Source: Tubiluchus corallicola
Taxonomy: Eukaryota > Priapulida > Priapulimorpha > Priapulimorphida > Tubiluchidae
Assembly (NCBI GenBank): GCA_030141605.1
Contig: JAQGDQ010001016.1
Coordinates: 1 to 64,000 of the forward strand
DNA length: 64,000 nucleotides
Direction of reading: 5' to 3'
Position 1 is the first letter of the stretch, and every line of letters starts with the position of its first letter. Shown here piece after piece: positions 1 to 11,920 of this stretch. The translations under genes were made by a program, and so were the position numbers. Below the pieces are notes generated by a model. The model was not told the DNA's origin and did not search any database. It was given only the letters and a program-made list of their open reading frames with translations.

Positions 1-970
1 GCTTGATAAACGCAGAGGATGAAAGAAATATATCTTCTTGCTAGACTAGATCGTTTAAGAAATGTGCTTTCCAATCAATAGCTGTACTAAAAATTATACC
101 GTTCCTTTTCACTATCTTTTACGAAGACTTAGACTCCAGTTTTGAAGTTATTGCTTGCAGTAGTGCTTCAGTATTAACTTTCTTCCATATATAAACTGAG
201 AGTTTATAAAAAAAATTTATCTGTCATAATGAGGATATCAAGGAGTGAACATCTCGTTTTAAGATGGAAATGGTTGAATTGTGGACTGATTTTTAAGGCT
301 CAATTTGATCTTGAATTTGTTTGTAATAGCTGGACATGGATAATACCTAGTTCTGTGTCATAAATCTAGCTTTCATGTTGACTGTCAGATTTGTAATTAA
401 ATGTAAACGCTAATTATGATTAATTCACTCAGCTAATTGTTTAAGCAAGACATTTTTGATATTCCTTACCAAACCTGTCTTTAATTAACAAAAAAACATG
501 TATACAACAAACTTCTTAGAGTAATTTTGCTTTGAAAGGGGCTTCCATATATGTATTGCGTTTTAATCTTATCAATTGTAATTATAAGGACATGACAAGA
601 CTCAGTATTTAACTATACTGCAGGCTGATCTTTATCTACTTTTTCGTGAAGGTTGTTTAATTAATTTATATATCTCTTAATTGCTGATTTGTACAGTTTG
701 TCTGCCGGAACTAGCCTAGCTCATGAGCCCATGCACAGTAAATTTGTTCACTTCTTTTGCTGTCAGTATTGTACCAGAAATTGATACAGCCTATTCTGGC
801 TCAGTAACGGTTTCCATGCTGAATCGGGTCAGTACAATTGTGGTGTGCAAGCGGTTTTGGAGCGGTATAGGCTTGATTGCTGGTTTTAGCTTGCGTGTAC
901 TGGGCCAATATCGTACATGCCATAATGCCATGTAGCTGGCTCATAATATCAATATTTATTGGGAGATTAC
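1..970. other. Start of intron 1 of LRR copy 3; no further gene seen
   Basis: This is the 5' part of the phase-1 intron that follows exon 1 on the minus strand. Plus-strand bases 1-23 read as the end of a short open frame (LDKRRG-stop) whose complete form is at 10297-10386. I see no cassette exon here. Confidence 0.4.
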
Positions 971-1556
971 CATAGAATATTATACTGAATGTTTCTGGTC
1001 GTCTGTCTGGATGCAGTGTGAACATTCGCATAAAATCTGTGCCGGTATCCTTTATCGTGATATCTGTGAGATCTGGGTTGTCGGAAAAATCTAGATGTTC
1101 TATATCCAACTTTCGTGCGGTAATAATATAAATGATCTGTATAGTCTTTAACTTTGAAAAAGCTCTAGGATGCATTTCAGTTAACTTCCAACTGTTTTGC
1201 AAGTACAGCCTGTTTACGGTGAAATTTTCTGGAAAATCATCTTCAGCAATTTTTTCAATGTTAGAGTCATCAATGATTAACCAATTTAGTTTTCTTCCAT
1301 CAAGTATTTCTGGATACCAACGGGATTCAGCATATTTCGTGACAGTCAGAGTCGTTATCAAACTAGGTGCACCTTGTATTATATCATTTATCACGGGTAG
1401 ACTAAGTTTAGGCTCTAATTCACTGCCACACCACTGATAGCTATCGATAAACGGAATAGTGTAAATTCTAACTTCATAGTAGCTACAATTCATTTCCCAA
1501 ATATAAAGCTCACACTTAAAACACAACAAGAGTACACCTAATAGACAAAGAAACAT
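971..1556 (-). CDS. LRR surface protein, copy 3, exon 1 (partial gene; rest lies left of the window)
   Basis: Exon 1 of a third array member. The chosen start (M at 1556) puts a hydrophobic signal peptide, MFLCLLGVLLLCFKC, at the N-terminus. An in-frame upstream ATG at 1628 would add 24 residues that align only loosely with the copy-1 upstream region. The exon encodes a short Cys-containing N-cap followed by degenerate LRRs (for example LTEMHPRAFSKLKTIQ and HLDFSDNPDLTDI). It ends TAT G|GTAATC, a phase-1 donor at 971/970. It differs from copy-2 exon 1 by a single residue (Ser versus Arg in ETFxIIFYG). Downstream exons must lie beyond position 1, so the product cannot be completed here. Confidence 0.75.
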
Positions 1557-4500
1557 GTTTTCAAACTTCAAAAAAGGTTTCAGTTCTGTAGCACCTAGCA
1601 ACCATAAGATCGTCAATTTAGAATTCAAATGAGAAATTTAATATTGTTTTGAAACAATGGTTTATCAGACAATAAAATACTGTATTCTAAAGTGCCATTC
1701 TATTCTGCATAATTTATTGCAAGTTTAGAACTTGTTTGCAATGAATGAGTGGGCCTAACCATAAAGCAAAACTGATCCAAACTTAAACTGTAAGTCAATT
1801 TACTCTTTAAAACATAGAAAGCAGACATAATTATTATTTTTTCAAAAATGACTTACGTGACAGATTAATTACCACACAAGCACAATTTCACGTTTGCACC
1901 ACTAGTTCTTTGCTACCTCATGCATTTCGCCATTCGTTAGTAGGTCTCAGTTCAGATGTGTTAGTTTCTGACGAACTGTGCACGTTGGTAAATGGTAATT
2001 GGTAAAAGTGAGCACAATGCTAAATTTGAAATTTGAAATTTTATCTTAAAACTTGTCCAGTTTCAGTGCAACGAACTGAACATCTTATAATAGCACTGTA
2101 CTTCAATTTTCGTTTTCGCATACACGTACAACAGCTCAAGGAATATTTTTGCTGTGGAAAATTATGTTTGCACATGATGTCATGAATAGTTGGGCTTGCC
2201 CGTGTTTAATTTTTTAATCTATTATATAATTATCAGGAACGCTTTTACAGTATTAATTTTGGTAAAATGTATTATTTTTATCAGACGAAAATCCTGTCCT
2301 TTTTATCCTGTCTTCCTATAGGAATTTATTGTAATAATGCCAATAGAAAAGGTGCTACTGCTACAAAATGCATTTGCATAATTATATAATAAAAATCTAG
2401 AAAAAAATCAATATTTAGAAAATCGATTTCCATAATTTATTCGTGATAGTATTTGTTATGCTTACATTGCGAATATCAATGTTAAACTTGCAAATTTCTA
2501 ACAATATCCTATTTAAGATTAACACAGAAAACAGTCAAATGGGGTGTTTTGTCTTTAAGAATGCATTGGTTACAGTATTAGAATTGACAGAGTGAACACT
2601 AGTATAAGCAGACATGAATGAACCACGTCATGTTAATGCACTAGTTCTACAGGCTCTTCATATTCTGTCCTCTTTGAGTTGCAGAATTCGTCACACGCTG
2701 TTGAATATAAGAGGGACTTCGCAGTTTATAACAGATCCCAAAAACCTTTTGGTAGGTTTCATAAAGAGCAGTTTCACACTGAAGGGCTTTCGCGCTAAAT
2801 TAAAAGCACGAGCAAGTGCTGTAATTACAGAATTAGATACTAGATGACTGTAGTAAATAATTTATATCTGTGGCTGAATTGCTGAAGAGATATACTACAA
2901 ATAATGTCTTAAAAATATTGAGCTGAATAGGTGAAGGTGCATTGTACAGTTCTGTTCATAGGCACCAGGCCAACCAACCTACAGGTAATGTTATGACGTC
3001 CTCCTGCTATTGGTTGAGCAGTGGTTTCCTGTGGAAAGAACGAAAACGTGACATCGTCAGTTGTCTTTTGGTTGTCGTGGAATGCACTTCTCCTCTCTGC
3101 CTGCTGAGTGTCGTGCATTTCGCAAGGTTTGAAGCATGGTCATCGGATTTTGTTTTTTCTCTTTGTGATATTCTTCTCAGCCGTCCCTTTTGAATTCCAA
3201 GTTTTGGTTTTGTTGTTTGTTTCTTAAAATTTCTGGAGTATCCATTATGCAGCGCTTACCCGCATCACCGATGGCTATCTACAGGGTCGAACCCCGGAAC
3301 AATATTTATGTGTAAAACAAATTTAGAAGTTATTGATTCTATTAACAGTTCAACAATTTATTATTTCACTAAAACTCTTACTCGTCTTTTTTGTTATTGC
3401 ATTTATTATTATGATTGTCTTATTATTTATTGTCATGATTATGTGTTATGTTATTACGTATTTTAATTCTGCATTTTGTATGTGCATGATCTTATTTAAG
3501 AACCTCCTTGTGGTTCGTATAAGAATTAAGAGGAAGAGTCGCTGTCAGGCTCGTCTAATGATGGGATACGTTGTTGTAGCAACCACGTGTGTTTATAAAA
3601 CATCGCCTCACAAAGTACAGATGTAGCTAACCCATCGCTCTCCTGCGTTACCCCTGCTCCCACCGTACATAGTCAGGTATTCAAATAGTGATTAGATTGG
3701 TGGCCAGAGAATGTTGATTGAGTGGTATATAGCTTGAGAAATATTGAAGTAAGTAGGATTCCCACCTAAAACCACAAGACCGACAGCCAAGCATCGTAAC
3801 ACTTGACAACGACCTGTAATGAAGGGAATTCACATGTAACTTTCCAAAAGGCTTTGGGATTTGTGCTTATTCAACGCAATGCATAATTGAAGATTTGTGA
3901 CATTCAAGGTGCATAATAAGCAGTGCATTAGATTCGTCATACAGCGGCACTGTAATGAGGCATTGCAATAAACATGATTTCTTGTTCATTAAAACAGAAT
4001 GTCATAATAACACAGAGAAGTGTGGCGTGAATCTCACTAATTTGGTTGTCAAAACGGTTCAAATTTATTTGGATCAAAAAATATTGCGCATGTAAAATTT
4101 TTTTTGCAAATTACAAAGCATATTTTCAACAAATTCTGCAGACAACTACAAAACTATAAAAAACAAAAAACTTTACACATATTTGGACAGTTAATGGCTG
4201 GATATTTTTTCGAGCCCCTGATAATAGTCAGAAACTGACGGTAGGCTTTGAGCAAGCGGTAGTTATTTTATAGAATATCACCCATGTTTAATGTCCTTCA
4301 AACTTAATTCAAATTTTTTATGGCAAAATTTCCTTTGTAACCATCAATGTGACATTGGAGACACCCAAAATATTCAACTTTGTCAGAGTTTCCTAAATTA
4401 GGCAATAGTAGTGAGTAGTCTATTGTATAAACTGTTTTAACACTTCACTTCCATTTTAGGGCTACGGTGGCAAAACAGCTCAAGATACAGTATCAACAAA

Positions 4501-5122
4501 ATGTGAGTGGCAACTGTAATTCGTCCAGCAAGTAAAGGTTAGAAGCAACAGGGAATCAAAGTTGTCCATGGTGCATGCCAGAAATGATTAAGGAAGTGTT
4601 GCAATTACTGCAACATCAAAAATAATAAAAGATCGAAGATGTTTTTCATCACAATTTTTAATAGGGCTCTAAAACACACGGCGTTGAATGCAGTTTGATA
4701 TAATAATATGTGCAGCACCGCATCTTTCTTGTGCAATTACAGTAAATTAAACCACACCAATGTATAGCTGTTTCAAATACAACTGGAGTTACTAGGAATT
4801 TTTAAATAATTACTGACTCTAATCTAAAATATAAGATTTACCTAGACGTAAACGAACTGCAACTGGATGAGACTTTTACTAATACAAGTGTAGGGCTTAG
4901 TTCTAGCACAATACTGAGTAATTCTCTCACATTATCAATTTTTTGGACACTATTTAACCATCTGTCAAAGTACAAGCAACGTTTGCTGAGAAGCTGCGCT
5001 GATTATCTATTTTCTTTCTTGTTTTGTTATGGTTTTTTAGTGATTTTTAATACTTTCTACAATATTTTTGTCTTTTATTAATTTAATGTCTGTCATTTAA
5101 GTGAAAGCAAGTTTTATTACTA
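1557..5122. other. Intergenic region between LRR copy 3 and copy 2; near-identical to 11921-15535
   Basis: No supported gene. Open frames here (for example 2614-2847 plus, 77 aa; 3333-3626 plus, 97 aa and very hydrophobic) match no family I know. They are present in both units simply because the DNA is duplicated. Around 2970-3060 there is a GC-richer block with TGACGTC (CRE-like), an ATTGG (inverted CCAAT) and several CG dinucleotides. It lies upstream of copy-3 exon 1 on the minus strand and could be promoter-like. At 3588-3600 a TATAAAA follows an E-box-like CACGTG on the plus strand. None of these is proven. Confidence 0.35.
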
Positions 5123-5355
5123 TCATGGGCTAAACATAAGCCTCTCTGTTGTAAAACTTAACAAAATAGTTGTGAAACATATCTCAATCAGAGAACTGCT
5201 AGAGATAAAACTTTTCTGTGTTTCTTCACAAAATTCATCCACTGAAATCTCTCTATCTGTATGCCGTATAGGTGGCACTGCACAATCAATTGTTGAAAAC
5301 AGCCATGGCTTTCCTTTTGTCCATTGCATGCTGCAGTTACAAACAAGACTGCTCA
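5123..5355 (-). CDS. LRR copy 2, exon 5 (terminal LRRCT and hydrophobic tail)
   Basis: Acceptor TTTTAG|TG at 5355/5356. It encodes SSLVCNCSMQWTKGKPW, a second Cys pair (DCAVPP, EFCEE), a Ser-rich stretch (SFISSSS) and the final ICFTTILLSFTTERLMFSP before the stop. The Ser run followed by a hydrophobic end resembles a GPI signal but is only moderately hydrophobic. Confidence 0.7.
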
Positions 5356-8300
5356 CTAAAATAAAATAATGCACCCTGAAAAAAGCTTGTTTGTACCTGT
5401 ATGGTAAGACTAGCTTCGTAATGCTTAATAGCTGGTATGCATGTTGGGTATTGGTGACAGAACTCAGAAAGCCAATTTGCATTGAAAGAGCAGAATAATT
5501 TTCCCGATAGCTGCTTAAAAGATTCCTTGGTTTCCAAGAAATTACGCACAAGAAAATTTTTATGTGACCAATTTATTTCATTTAAATCATAATGAAAACT
5601 TGCCCTATTAAGCTTGCTAACCATGTTAGTTATTTAATTTCGATTTTTAAATTTGCTAGCTGAATCATCAGAAAAATTAATGTTAAATTTCGTGTGTACC
5701 TGCTATTTAATATTTAAGCCTACACTTGCCACCATCCGCTTTCTTGAATTATCAGTCACTTTTCTCGGTACAGGACAGAAAAATTTATAAAATTTGGGAT
5801 CAATGTATGAACCGAAAGCTCCTTATTTTGCTACATTTCTCAACTAGAAGGTTTGATTTGCACATAGCAAAACTGAAACTTATTGATGGTAATAGGCAAA
5901 ACCTAAGCATGCTGAATGATTGCGACATCTAATGGCAAAGTTAGAAAATATAGCAGAAATATTAAGATTATAAAATCAGCATCTGAAATGGAGGTTTTTA
6001 CGTGGGACGTGTGGAAAAAAAGCTAGGATTTGTAACGTGTGCAAGCTGGTATAAATGCCAATTCCAAAGTGTTTCATAGACCAAATTTTCACATTCTGAT
6101 TAAACCAGTTTTCACACATAACATAGTGGACAAACCTCAAAAGTCTGTGAAAATTTTGAAAATCTCGTACATAATCTTGCTGAAAACTGTCCAAGTTTAT
6201 TAAATTGGTTCACTAGCAGTGGTTTTAAAGCGAATCCTAGTAAATTCCAGTCAAATGGTTTTGGTGTAAAGACAAATGATAAATTGAAGTGTTCAAACTA
6301 TCGAAATTGACTGTGCAGATTCAGTCGAAATTCTAGGTGTTAACATTGGTTTTAATTTCAATTTTAGCGAACATATTTTAAACCTTTGCCGGCGTACCTC
6401 TTGTTAAATTATTGTTTTAAAACGCCTCTTAACTTTACTAAATCTACATATATCTTCTGATTTGAACTATTGTCCATTAGTTTAGCATTTTTGCGGTGCA
6501 GCGAACACGCAAAAATTGAAAAATTACAAGAACGTGTTTTACGTTTTGTCTTCAATGATTACTTTACTGATCGTGACACAATGTTGAAAAAAGCTAAAAT
6601 TAAAAAGCTTATGGAAAATAGGCAAAGATTAATAGCATTAGAGGTGTTTAAAATTCGACATAAACACCGTCCAAAAAGCTTATGTAACATGGTTAATCTG
6701 AGAGAAAGCTCTTAGCAAATGCAATATGATACCATCACAAATATTACCAAAGTAAGCACAGAATTAGATGGAAAAAAGAAGTTTCCGATATTCAGCTTCT
6801 AAAATTTGGAATGAATAGCCCAATCATTTGTGCATAGTCACTAACTATAATGATTTCTTGAGGCAAATTAACGTATGGAGCAGGGACATATGTGGTACAG
6901 GAAAGCCAAAATAAGGAAAACTCACATGTTATCTCTAGAAGAATATAAGAGTATGATCTATCCTTGTGCAGAGTTGGCGTGTTCATTTGTGATATATTTG
7001 TTCCACTAATGATAATGGTAAAAATGGCTTTGTTGTTTGATAAATCCATCTCCATAGATACAAGCTGCTTACAGTTCCTGATGACAATCTGTTCCACATA
7101 ATTCATTTTGTAAAATGCTTTAGGGTGTATTGATTTCAACTCTTCATTATCGAATAGTTCAATTATTGATGTCACATTTCCATAAATGGCTTCTTCGTCC
7201 AATGTCTCAATATCTGCCATTCTTAATGTGAACTGCCGTACTGTCTTCCCATCGAGAAACTTTCTTGGCAGTTCTTTCTCTTTATAATCGACAATTTTTA
7301 GAAGATTTGTGCTCCGAGGCAACGAATGCCAGATATCTACCAACTTGTCCATGAAGAGAACACTACCATAGTCACCACATATTATGTTACATTTCCTAGT
7401 TTGTTGCCAATTTATCCACACATCGCATTCAGGTATTGGGAGATCACAGACTGGATTGTGCGTTGTTGATTCAGAAGGCACTTTTGTTGTAGTCAAGTCA
7501 CAGTCCTTTAATGATTCTTTCACTTCATCAATAGAAAATTTAACACAGTACAACTGCCAATCACACTGCTTGTAACACTCAACTTTACTTGATTTGTGCC
7601 AATGTTCACTTTCAGCCCACTTCAAATAACAATTGCAAAGAAGTCTATTTCCTGTAATACAATTAAGTTCCATAATAATAAGTTCTCCACAGAAATTTTA
7701 TGATTGATAGTTGGTATCTGGTAATATATTGCAGCAAATAAAAAAGACAGCATTTTCGTTTCTGTAAAACTATTACCATCATCATTGTGTCATCATCATC
7801 ATCATCAACAACAACATCATCATCAACTTAAATTTTAACTCGGGATCTAGTAGCTGTTGAAATAGCAGTGAGACATGGCACGGTAGTAAATTAAGAAATT
7901 CATTAAAAAATTTAGTATTGTCGCTACCTTTCAGCTTGAGTTGAATGTTCTTGGAGTCATAATACATGTGCAGTTTTGGTTTTTCCATGTGCATCATTCC
8001 AGTTTTTTCAATGTCAATTACACTAAGTTGGCGATTATTAGACAAATCCAAATTTATAGTTTCTAATTTGCGACAGTTTAGGATGATTATATTTTCAACA
8101 GTGTTTATCCAGTAAAATGCTTTTGGGTCGAGAACAGTTAATTCAGGAAGGCGTTTCAAAATGAGAGCAATCCTAATCGTTCCACCAATTGCTATTTTTC
8201 CAATTGTTTCTAGTTTTGAATCAGTAATTTCCAATGTGTCGACAGTTTTTCCTTCAAGGAAACTACTTGGAAGTTCCTTTTCTTGGAAATTAGCAATATA

Positions 8301-10111
8301 GAAATATCGAGTCCAGTGAGAGAGTCCTTCTACGATTTCCTCCAAGTCAGTTATGAAAAGTGGATCATAATAACCACAAGCAACAAAACAACCAGTTAAA
8401 TTATCAAGATATTCAACAACAATGCACTCATGAAGCACGATGCCACAGTCAACCGTTAAACATCCAATGAATTCTCCAATTTGTATTTCTCTTGTTGTAT
8501 GATTTACTGGTGGATCCTTACAATCGATAGCTGATTCTTTCCATTCTTTTGCTTTAGTCCACTCCATGCTACAATCACATTGTAATGGATTTCCTGTAAA
8601 TAAATCAATAGCTAATCAAATTTGTTAACAAGTTGACATTGAAATCCCTTCTTATGCTCTATGTTGTCAAATTTGAAATTTTCGTTGTACCGACTTCCGG
8701 AAATTTTAGTTATACCGACTTTTAGTTTGGTTGAGCTTATAGACCGATTTGATATTGTTTGCTGACTGACTGACTGACAGCACGTTTTTGTGATTGCTGT
8801 GGTTAATAATCAATTCTGTAACACCACGTATTCAGAATTTGGCATTACATTTCCGTTGAAAAATACCTAACAAATTGTCATAGAATATAGCTCAAAGAGT
8901 TCATTGGCACGTTTGCACCCAAAGGTCGGTGTCAGCATTTTCATTGAAAAATTTTCTTGGATTAATTGTGCCAAAAAATGTTTGTAAGATTCTATTATTG
9001 ATTATTGTTTTTTACCTGTTAGCGAGGCTAAACAAAGCTAAATATAAAATTATCATGACTTATATTTTACCTGTTAGTTTTATGATTAGCTGATCAGGAG
9101 TTCTGCCTGGATGAAATGATGGCATATCCATTCGCGTAATGCCAGTTTTGTCTATTACAAGCGTTTGCAAATAATGACAGTTCTGTAAGTCCAAATTTAT
9201 GTACGTAAGACGTGGAGCATCTGAAATTAATATGTATTTAACATAAGGCTGTAATTCAAACGCCCTTGGGTCAACGTAGATCAGATTGTCACAGCCTATG
9301 ATTCTGATATCTTTCTCAACTTGGCAACCAATTTCCGCAAAGCCAACACTCTCTATACTGCTGTACTTTAGTTCGAAGATCTTAATTACTTTGTATTCCA
9401 AAAATGCAATTGGTAGTCGCTTTTCTATGTAATTACTAATGTACAACGCATCTAAATAGGTGGGAACGGTTTTTTCTATCACATCCAAATTTCCGAAATC
9501 AAGTCTGAAGAACCAACCGCACTGAATCTGGCACGGATCTGTATTCAAAAAACGACACACTGGTAACTCTGGGCCGCACGGCTTTGGTTTTGGTGTGGTC
9601 GTAGGAGGGTTCGTCCATGTAGGGTGGATAATTGTTCTGATGGTTGACTCAGTAGTGGTTGTGGGGCATCCCAAGAATTCGTCAAAATCTGCAAGAGTCA
9701 TAGGTGGATTTACTCGTGGAGGGTCCAGGCATTCTATTCTAGAAAACTGCCAATTCACAGCTTTTGTCCACCGCATTGAACAGTTACAAATCATTGGATT
9801 TTCTAAAAAAAGATAAGCGAAATTTAATGAATTTATTCCTATTAACTTGTTTTGTGTTTATTCATAAAATTGTGTAATTTCTAATATAACTGATTGTTGC
9901 AAATTTGTTTGAACCTGTTTTCATGCTTTCGTTTCCTGCAAAGTTTTAATTTTGGAAACTTCACTCTACATTTGCTCACTCTCTCTCTCTCTCATTTCTT
10001 TCTCTTACTTTCTCTCTCTCCCTTACTCTCTCATCTGTCTCTCCCATGTCTCTCTTACACTCTCTGTCTTTCTCTTTCTCTCTGTCTCACCTCCCTCCCC
10101 TAACCTCCCCT

Positions 10112-10152
<41 letters not shown>

Positions 10153-11920
10153 CTTTCTTTCTGTTTCTTTCTACCTCTGATTCTCTCTTCTCTCACTAGT
10201 CATTATCGCTTGCTGTTGGCATGTTTTAGGAGAAACTACATGCTGCGATATAAAAAATAGTCATATCTAACTGAGTTCAATTTTTCATTGTTTACAGGTG
10301 CAATAGATGTCAAGAGTGTTGAGGCAAATATCACCAAAGTGATGAAAATGTACCTTAGAAATTGGCTTGATAAACGCAGAGGATGAAAGAAATATATCTT
10401 CTTGCTAGACTAGATCGTTTAAGAAATGTGCTTTCCAATCAATAGCTGTACTAAAAATTATACCGTTCCTTTTCACTATCTTTTACGAAGACTTAGACTC
10501 CAGTTTTGAAGTTATTGCTTGCAGTAGTGCTTCAGTATTAACTTTCTTCCATATATAAACTGAGAGTTTATAAAAAAAATTTATCTGTCATAATGAGGAT
10601 ATCAAGGAGTGAACATCTCGTTTTAAGATGGAAATGGTTGAATTGTGGACTGATTTTTAAGGCTCAATTTGATCTTGAATTTGTTTGTAATAGCTGGACA
10701 TGGATAATACCTAGTTCTGTGTCATAAATCTAGCTTTCATGTTGACTGTCAGATTTGTAATTAAATGTAAACGCTAATTATGATTAATTCACTCAGCTAA
10801 TTGTTTAAGCAAGACATTTTTGATATTCCTTACCAAACCTGTCTTTAATTAACAAAAAAACATGTATACAACAAACTTCTTAGAGTAATTTTGCTTTGAA
10901 AGGGGCTTCCATATATGTATTGCGTTTTAATCTTATCAATTGTAATTATAAGGACATGACAAGACTCAGTATTTAACTATACTGCAGGCTGATCTTTATC
11001 TACTTTTTCGTGAAGGTTGTTTAATTAATTTATATATCTCTTAATTGCTGATTTGTACAGTTTGTCTGCCGGAACTAGCCTAGCTCATGAGCCCATGCAC
11101 AGTAAATTTGTTCACTTCTTTTGCTGTCAGTATTGTACCAGAAATTGATACAGCCTATTCTGGCTCAGTAACGGTTTCCATGCTGAATCGGGTCAGTACA
11201 ATTGTGGTGTGCAAGCGGTTTTGGAGCGGTATAGGCTTGATTGCTGGTTTTAGCTTGCGTGTACTGGGCCAATATCGTACATGCCATAATGCCATGTAGC
11301 TGGCTCATAATATCAATATTTATTGGGAGATTACCATAGAATATTATACGGAATGTTTCTGGTCGTCTGTCTGGATGCAGTGTGAACATTCGCATAAAAT
11401 CTGTGCCGGTATCCTTTATCGTGATATCTGTGAGATCTGGGTTGTCGGAAAAATCTAGATGTTCTATATCCAACTTTCGTGCGGTAATAATATAAATGAT
11501 CTGTATAGTCTTTAACTTTGAAAAAGCTCTAGGATGCATTTCAGTTAACTTCCAACTGTTTTGCAAGTACAGCCTGTTTACGGTGAAATTTTCTGGAAAA
11601 TCATCTTCAGCAATTTTTTCAATGTTAGAGTCATCAATGATTAACCAATTTAGTTTTCTTCCATCAAGTATTTCTGGATACCAACGGGATTCAGCATATT
11701 TCGTGACAGTCAGAGTCGTTATCAAACTAGGTGCACCTTGTATTATATCATTTATCACGGGTAGACTAAGTTTAGGCTCTAATTCACTGCCACACCACTG
11801 ATAGCTATCGATAAACGGAATAGTGTAAATTCTAACTTCATAGTAGCTACAATTCATTTCCCAAATATAAAGCTCACACTTAAAACACAACAAGAGTACA
11901 CCTAATAGACAAAGAAACAT
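5123..11920 (-). CDS. Multi-module LRR surface protein, copy 2 (complete, 5 exons, 980 aa)
   Basis: Inferred CDS: 11920..11335, 9802..9071, 8593..7928, 7651..6926, 5355..5123. Exon lengths 586, 732, 666, 726 and 233 total 2943 nt, or 981 codons with the stop, and every junction is phase 1. Layout: signal peptide (residues 1-15); N-cap and LRR block 1 (to ~195); three repeated modules at 196-439, 440-661 and 662-903, each LRRCT-like (N-x-L-x-C-N/D-C-x-M/L-x-W) then Cys-rich N-cap then LRRs; a last LRRCT-like piece (904-980) ending in the weakly hydrophobic tail ICFTTILLSFTTERLMFSP. There is no cytoplasmic domain, so a GPI-anchored or secreted protein is the best inference. Function is unknown; LRR modules of this kind bind ligands or partner proteins. 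Two AATAAA motifs (minus strand) lie within 50 nt after the stop. Confidence 0.75.
5976..6850 (+). mobile_element. CR1/L2-like LINE, RT C-terminal remnant (unit 1)
   Basis: Broken by frameshifts and stops. Recognisable phrases of a non-LTR RT end: NWFTSSGFKANPSKFQ near 6200-6260, then LRCSEHAKIEKLQERVLRFVF and DTMLKKAKIKKL at 6490-6620, then ALEVFKIRHKHRPKSLCNMV to 6700. It is antisense to the LRR gene and sits in its intron 4. Confidence 0.7.
6926..7651 (-). CDS. LRR copy 2, exon 4 (module)
   Basis: Acceptor TTACAG|GA at 7651/7652 and donor ACA T|GTGAGT at 6926/6925, phase 1 both sides. It begins NRLLCNCYLKW. A short Thr-rich linker (TTTKVPSESTTHNP) precedes the N-cap (VCDLPIPEC, CNIICGDYG), then LRRs with KSIHPKAFYKMNYVEQI and MDLSNNKAIFTIIISG. 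The length of 726 nt matches copy 1 exactly. Confidence 0.75.
7928..8593 (-). CDS. LRR copy 2, exon 3 (module)
   Basis: Acceptor TTTACAG|GA at 8593/8594, donor AAA G|GTAGCG at 7928/7927, phase 1 both sides. It begins NPLQCDCSMEW, the closest match in the window to a textbook LRRCT start. N-cap cysteines appear in CLTVDCG, HEC and GCFVACGYY. The LRRs include LTVLDPKAFYWINTVENI and NLDLSNNRQLSVIDI. It is 666 nt in both copies and strongly conserved. Confidence 0.75.
9071..9802 (-). CDS. LRR copy 2, exon 2 (module with Thr/Pro-rich linker)
   Basis: Acceptor TTTTTTTAG|AA at 9802/9803, donor ACA G|GTAAAA at 9071/9070; both phase 1. The module opens with NPMICNCSMRW (LRRCT-like), then CLDPP. A Thr/Pro-rich linker follows (TTTTEST, NPPTTTPKPKP) that is probably O-glycosylated. 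Next comes a four-Cys N-cap (CGPELPVC, PCQIQCGWFF), then LRRs ending QLIIKLTG. The LRR centre is the part most different from copy 1. Confidence 0.75.
9960..10190. repeat. (CT)n-rich microsatellite tract
   Basis: About 230 bp of CT repeats with interruptions, with an uninterrupted CT run near 10118-10148. Open frames through it code only for Ser/Leu runs and are not genes. It lies in intron 1 of LRR copy 2. Confidence 0.9.
10297..10386 (+). CDS. Possible plus-strand terminal exon at the duplication boundary (unknown gene)
   Basis: After the acceptor-like TTTACAG at 10290-10296, a 28-codon frame reads AIDVKSVEANITKVMKMY then LRNWLDKRRG and a TGA at 10384-10386. The first two bases would complete a split codon. 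The composition (amphipathic, Lys/Arg-rich) looks coding, but I do not recognise it and no upstream partner exon is obvious. Its last 22 bases are also bases 1-22 of the window. It may be the tail of a plus-strand gene carried along by the duplication, or chance. Confidence 0.25.
   Translation, partial: GAIDVKSVEANITKVMKMYLRNWLDKRRG
11335..11920 (-). CDS. LRR copy 2, exon 1 (signal peptide, N-cap, LRR block 1)
   Basis: The start at 11920 gives the same MFLCLLGVLLLCFKC signal peptide as copy 3. Phase-1 donor TAT G|GTAATC at 11335/11334. LRR phrases include LTEMHPRAFSKLKTIQ. It is identical to copy-3 exon 1 except for one Ser-to-Arg change, so the duplication or a conversion is recent. Confidence 0.75.

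Larger units (their letters stand above)
1..10364. repeat. Tandem segmental duplication, unit 1 (~10.36 kb)
   Basis: Window position 1 matches position 10365, and the match runs at offset 10364 through the copy-3 exon 1 and the intergenic region. The offset becomes 10376 after a 12-bp indel near 3270 (unit 2 carries 12 extra bases between two GGC triplets), then drifts with small indels. Over roughly the first 4.2 kb differences are rare. Between 4.2 and 6.8 kb they increase. Exons 4 and 3 are very similar and exon 2 is clearly diverged. The left edge is not in the window, so the true unit length could be larger. Confidence 0.9.

Noticed and set aside
801-970. Continuation of LRR copy 3 coding past 971 (and the same in copy 2)
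   Set aside because: The frame stays open by chance, but the GTAATC donor fits the phase-1 pattern and the extra residues have no LRR character.
3250-3300. tRNA gene (GGTCGAACCCC looks like a B box)
   Set aside because: No A box and no pairing acceptor or anticodon arms.
3333-3626. 97-residue very hydrophobic plus-strand frame, also at 13709-14002
   Set aside because: AT-rich DNA gives Ile/Phe/Val-rich frames by chance; its presence in both units only reflects the duplication.
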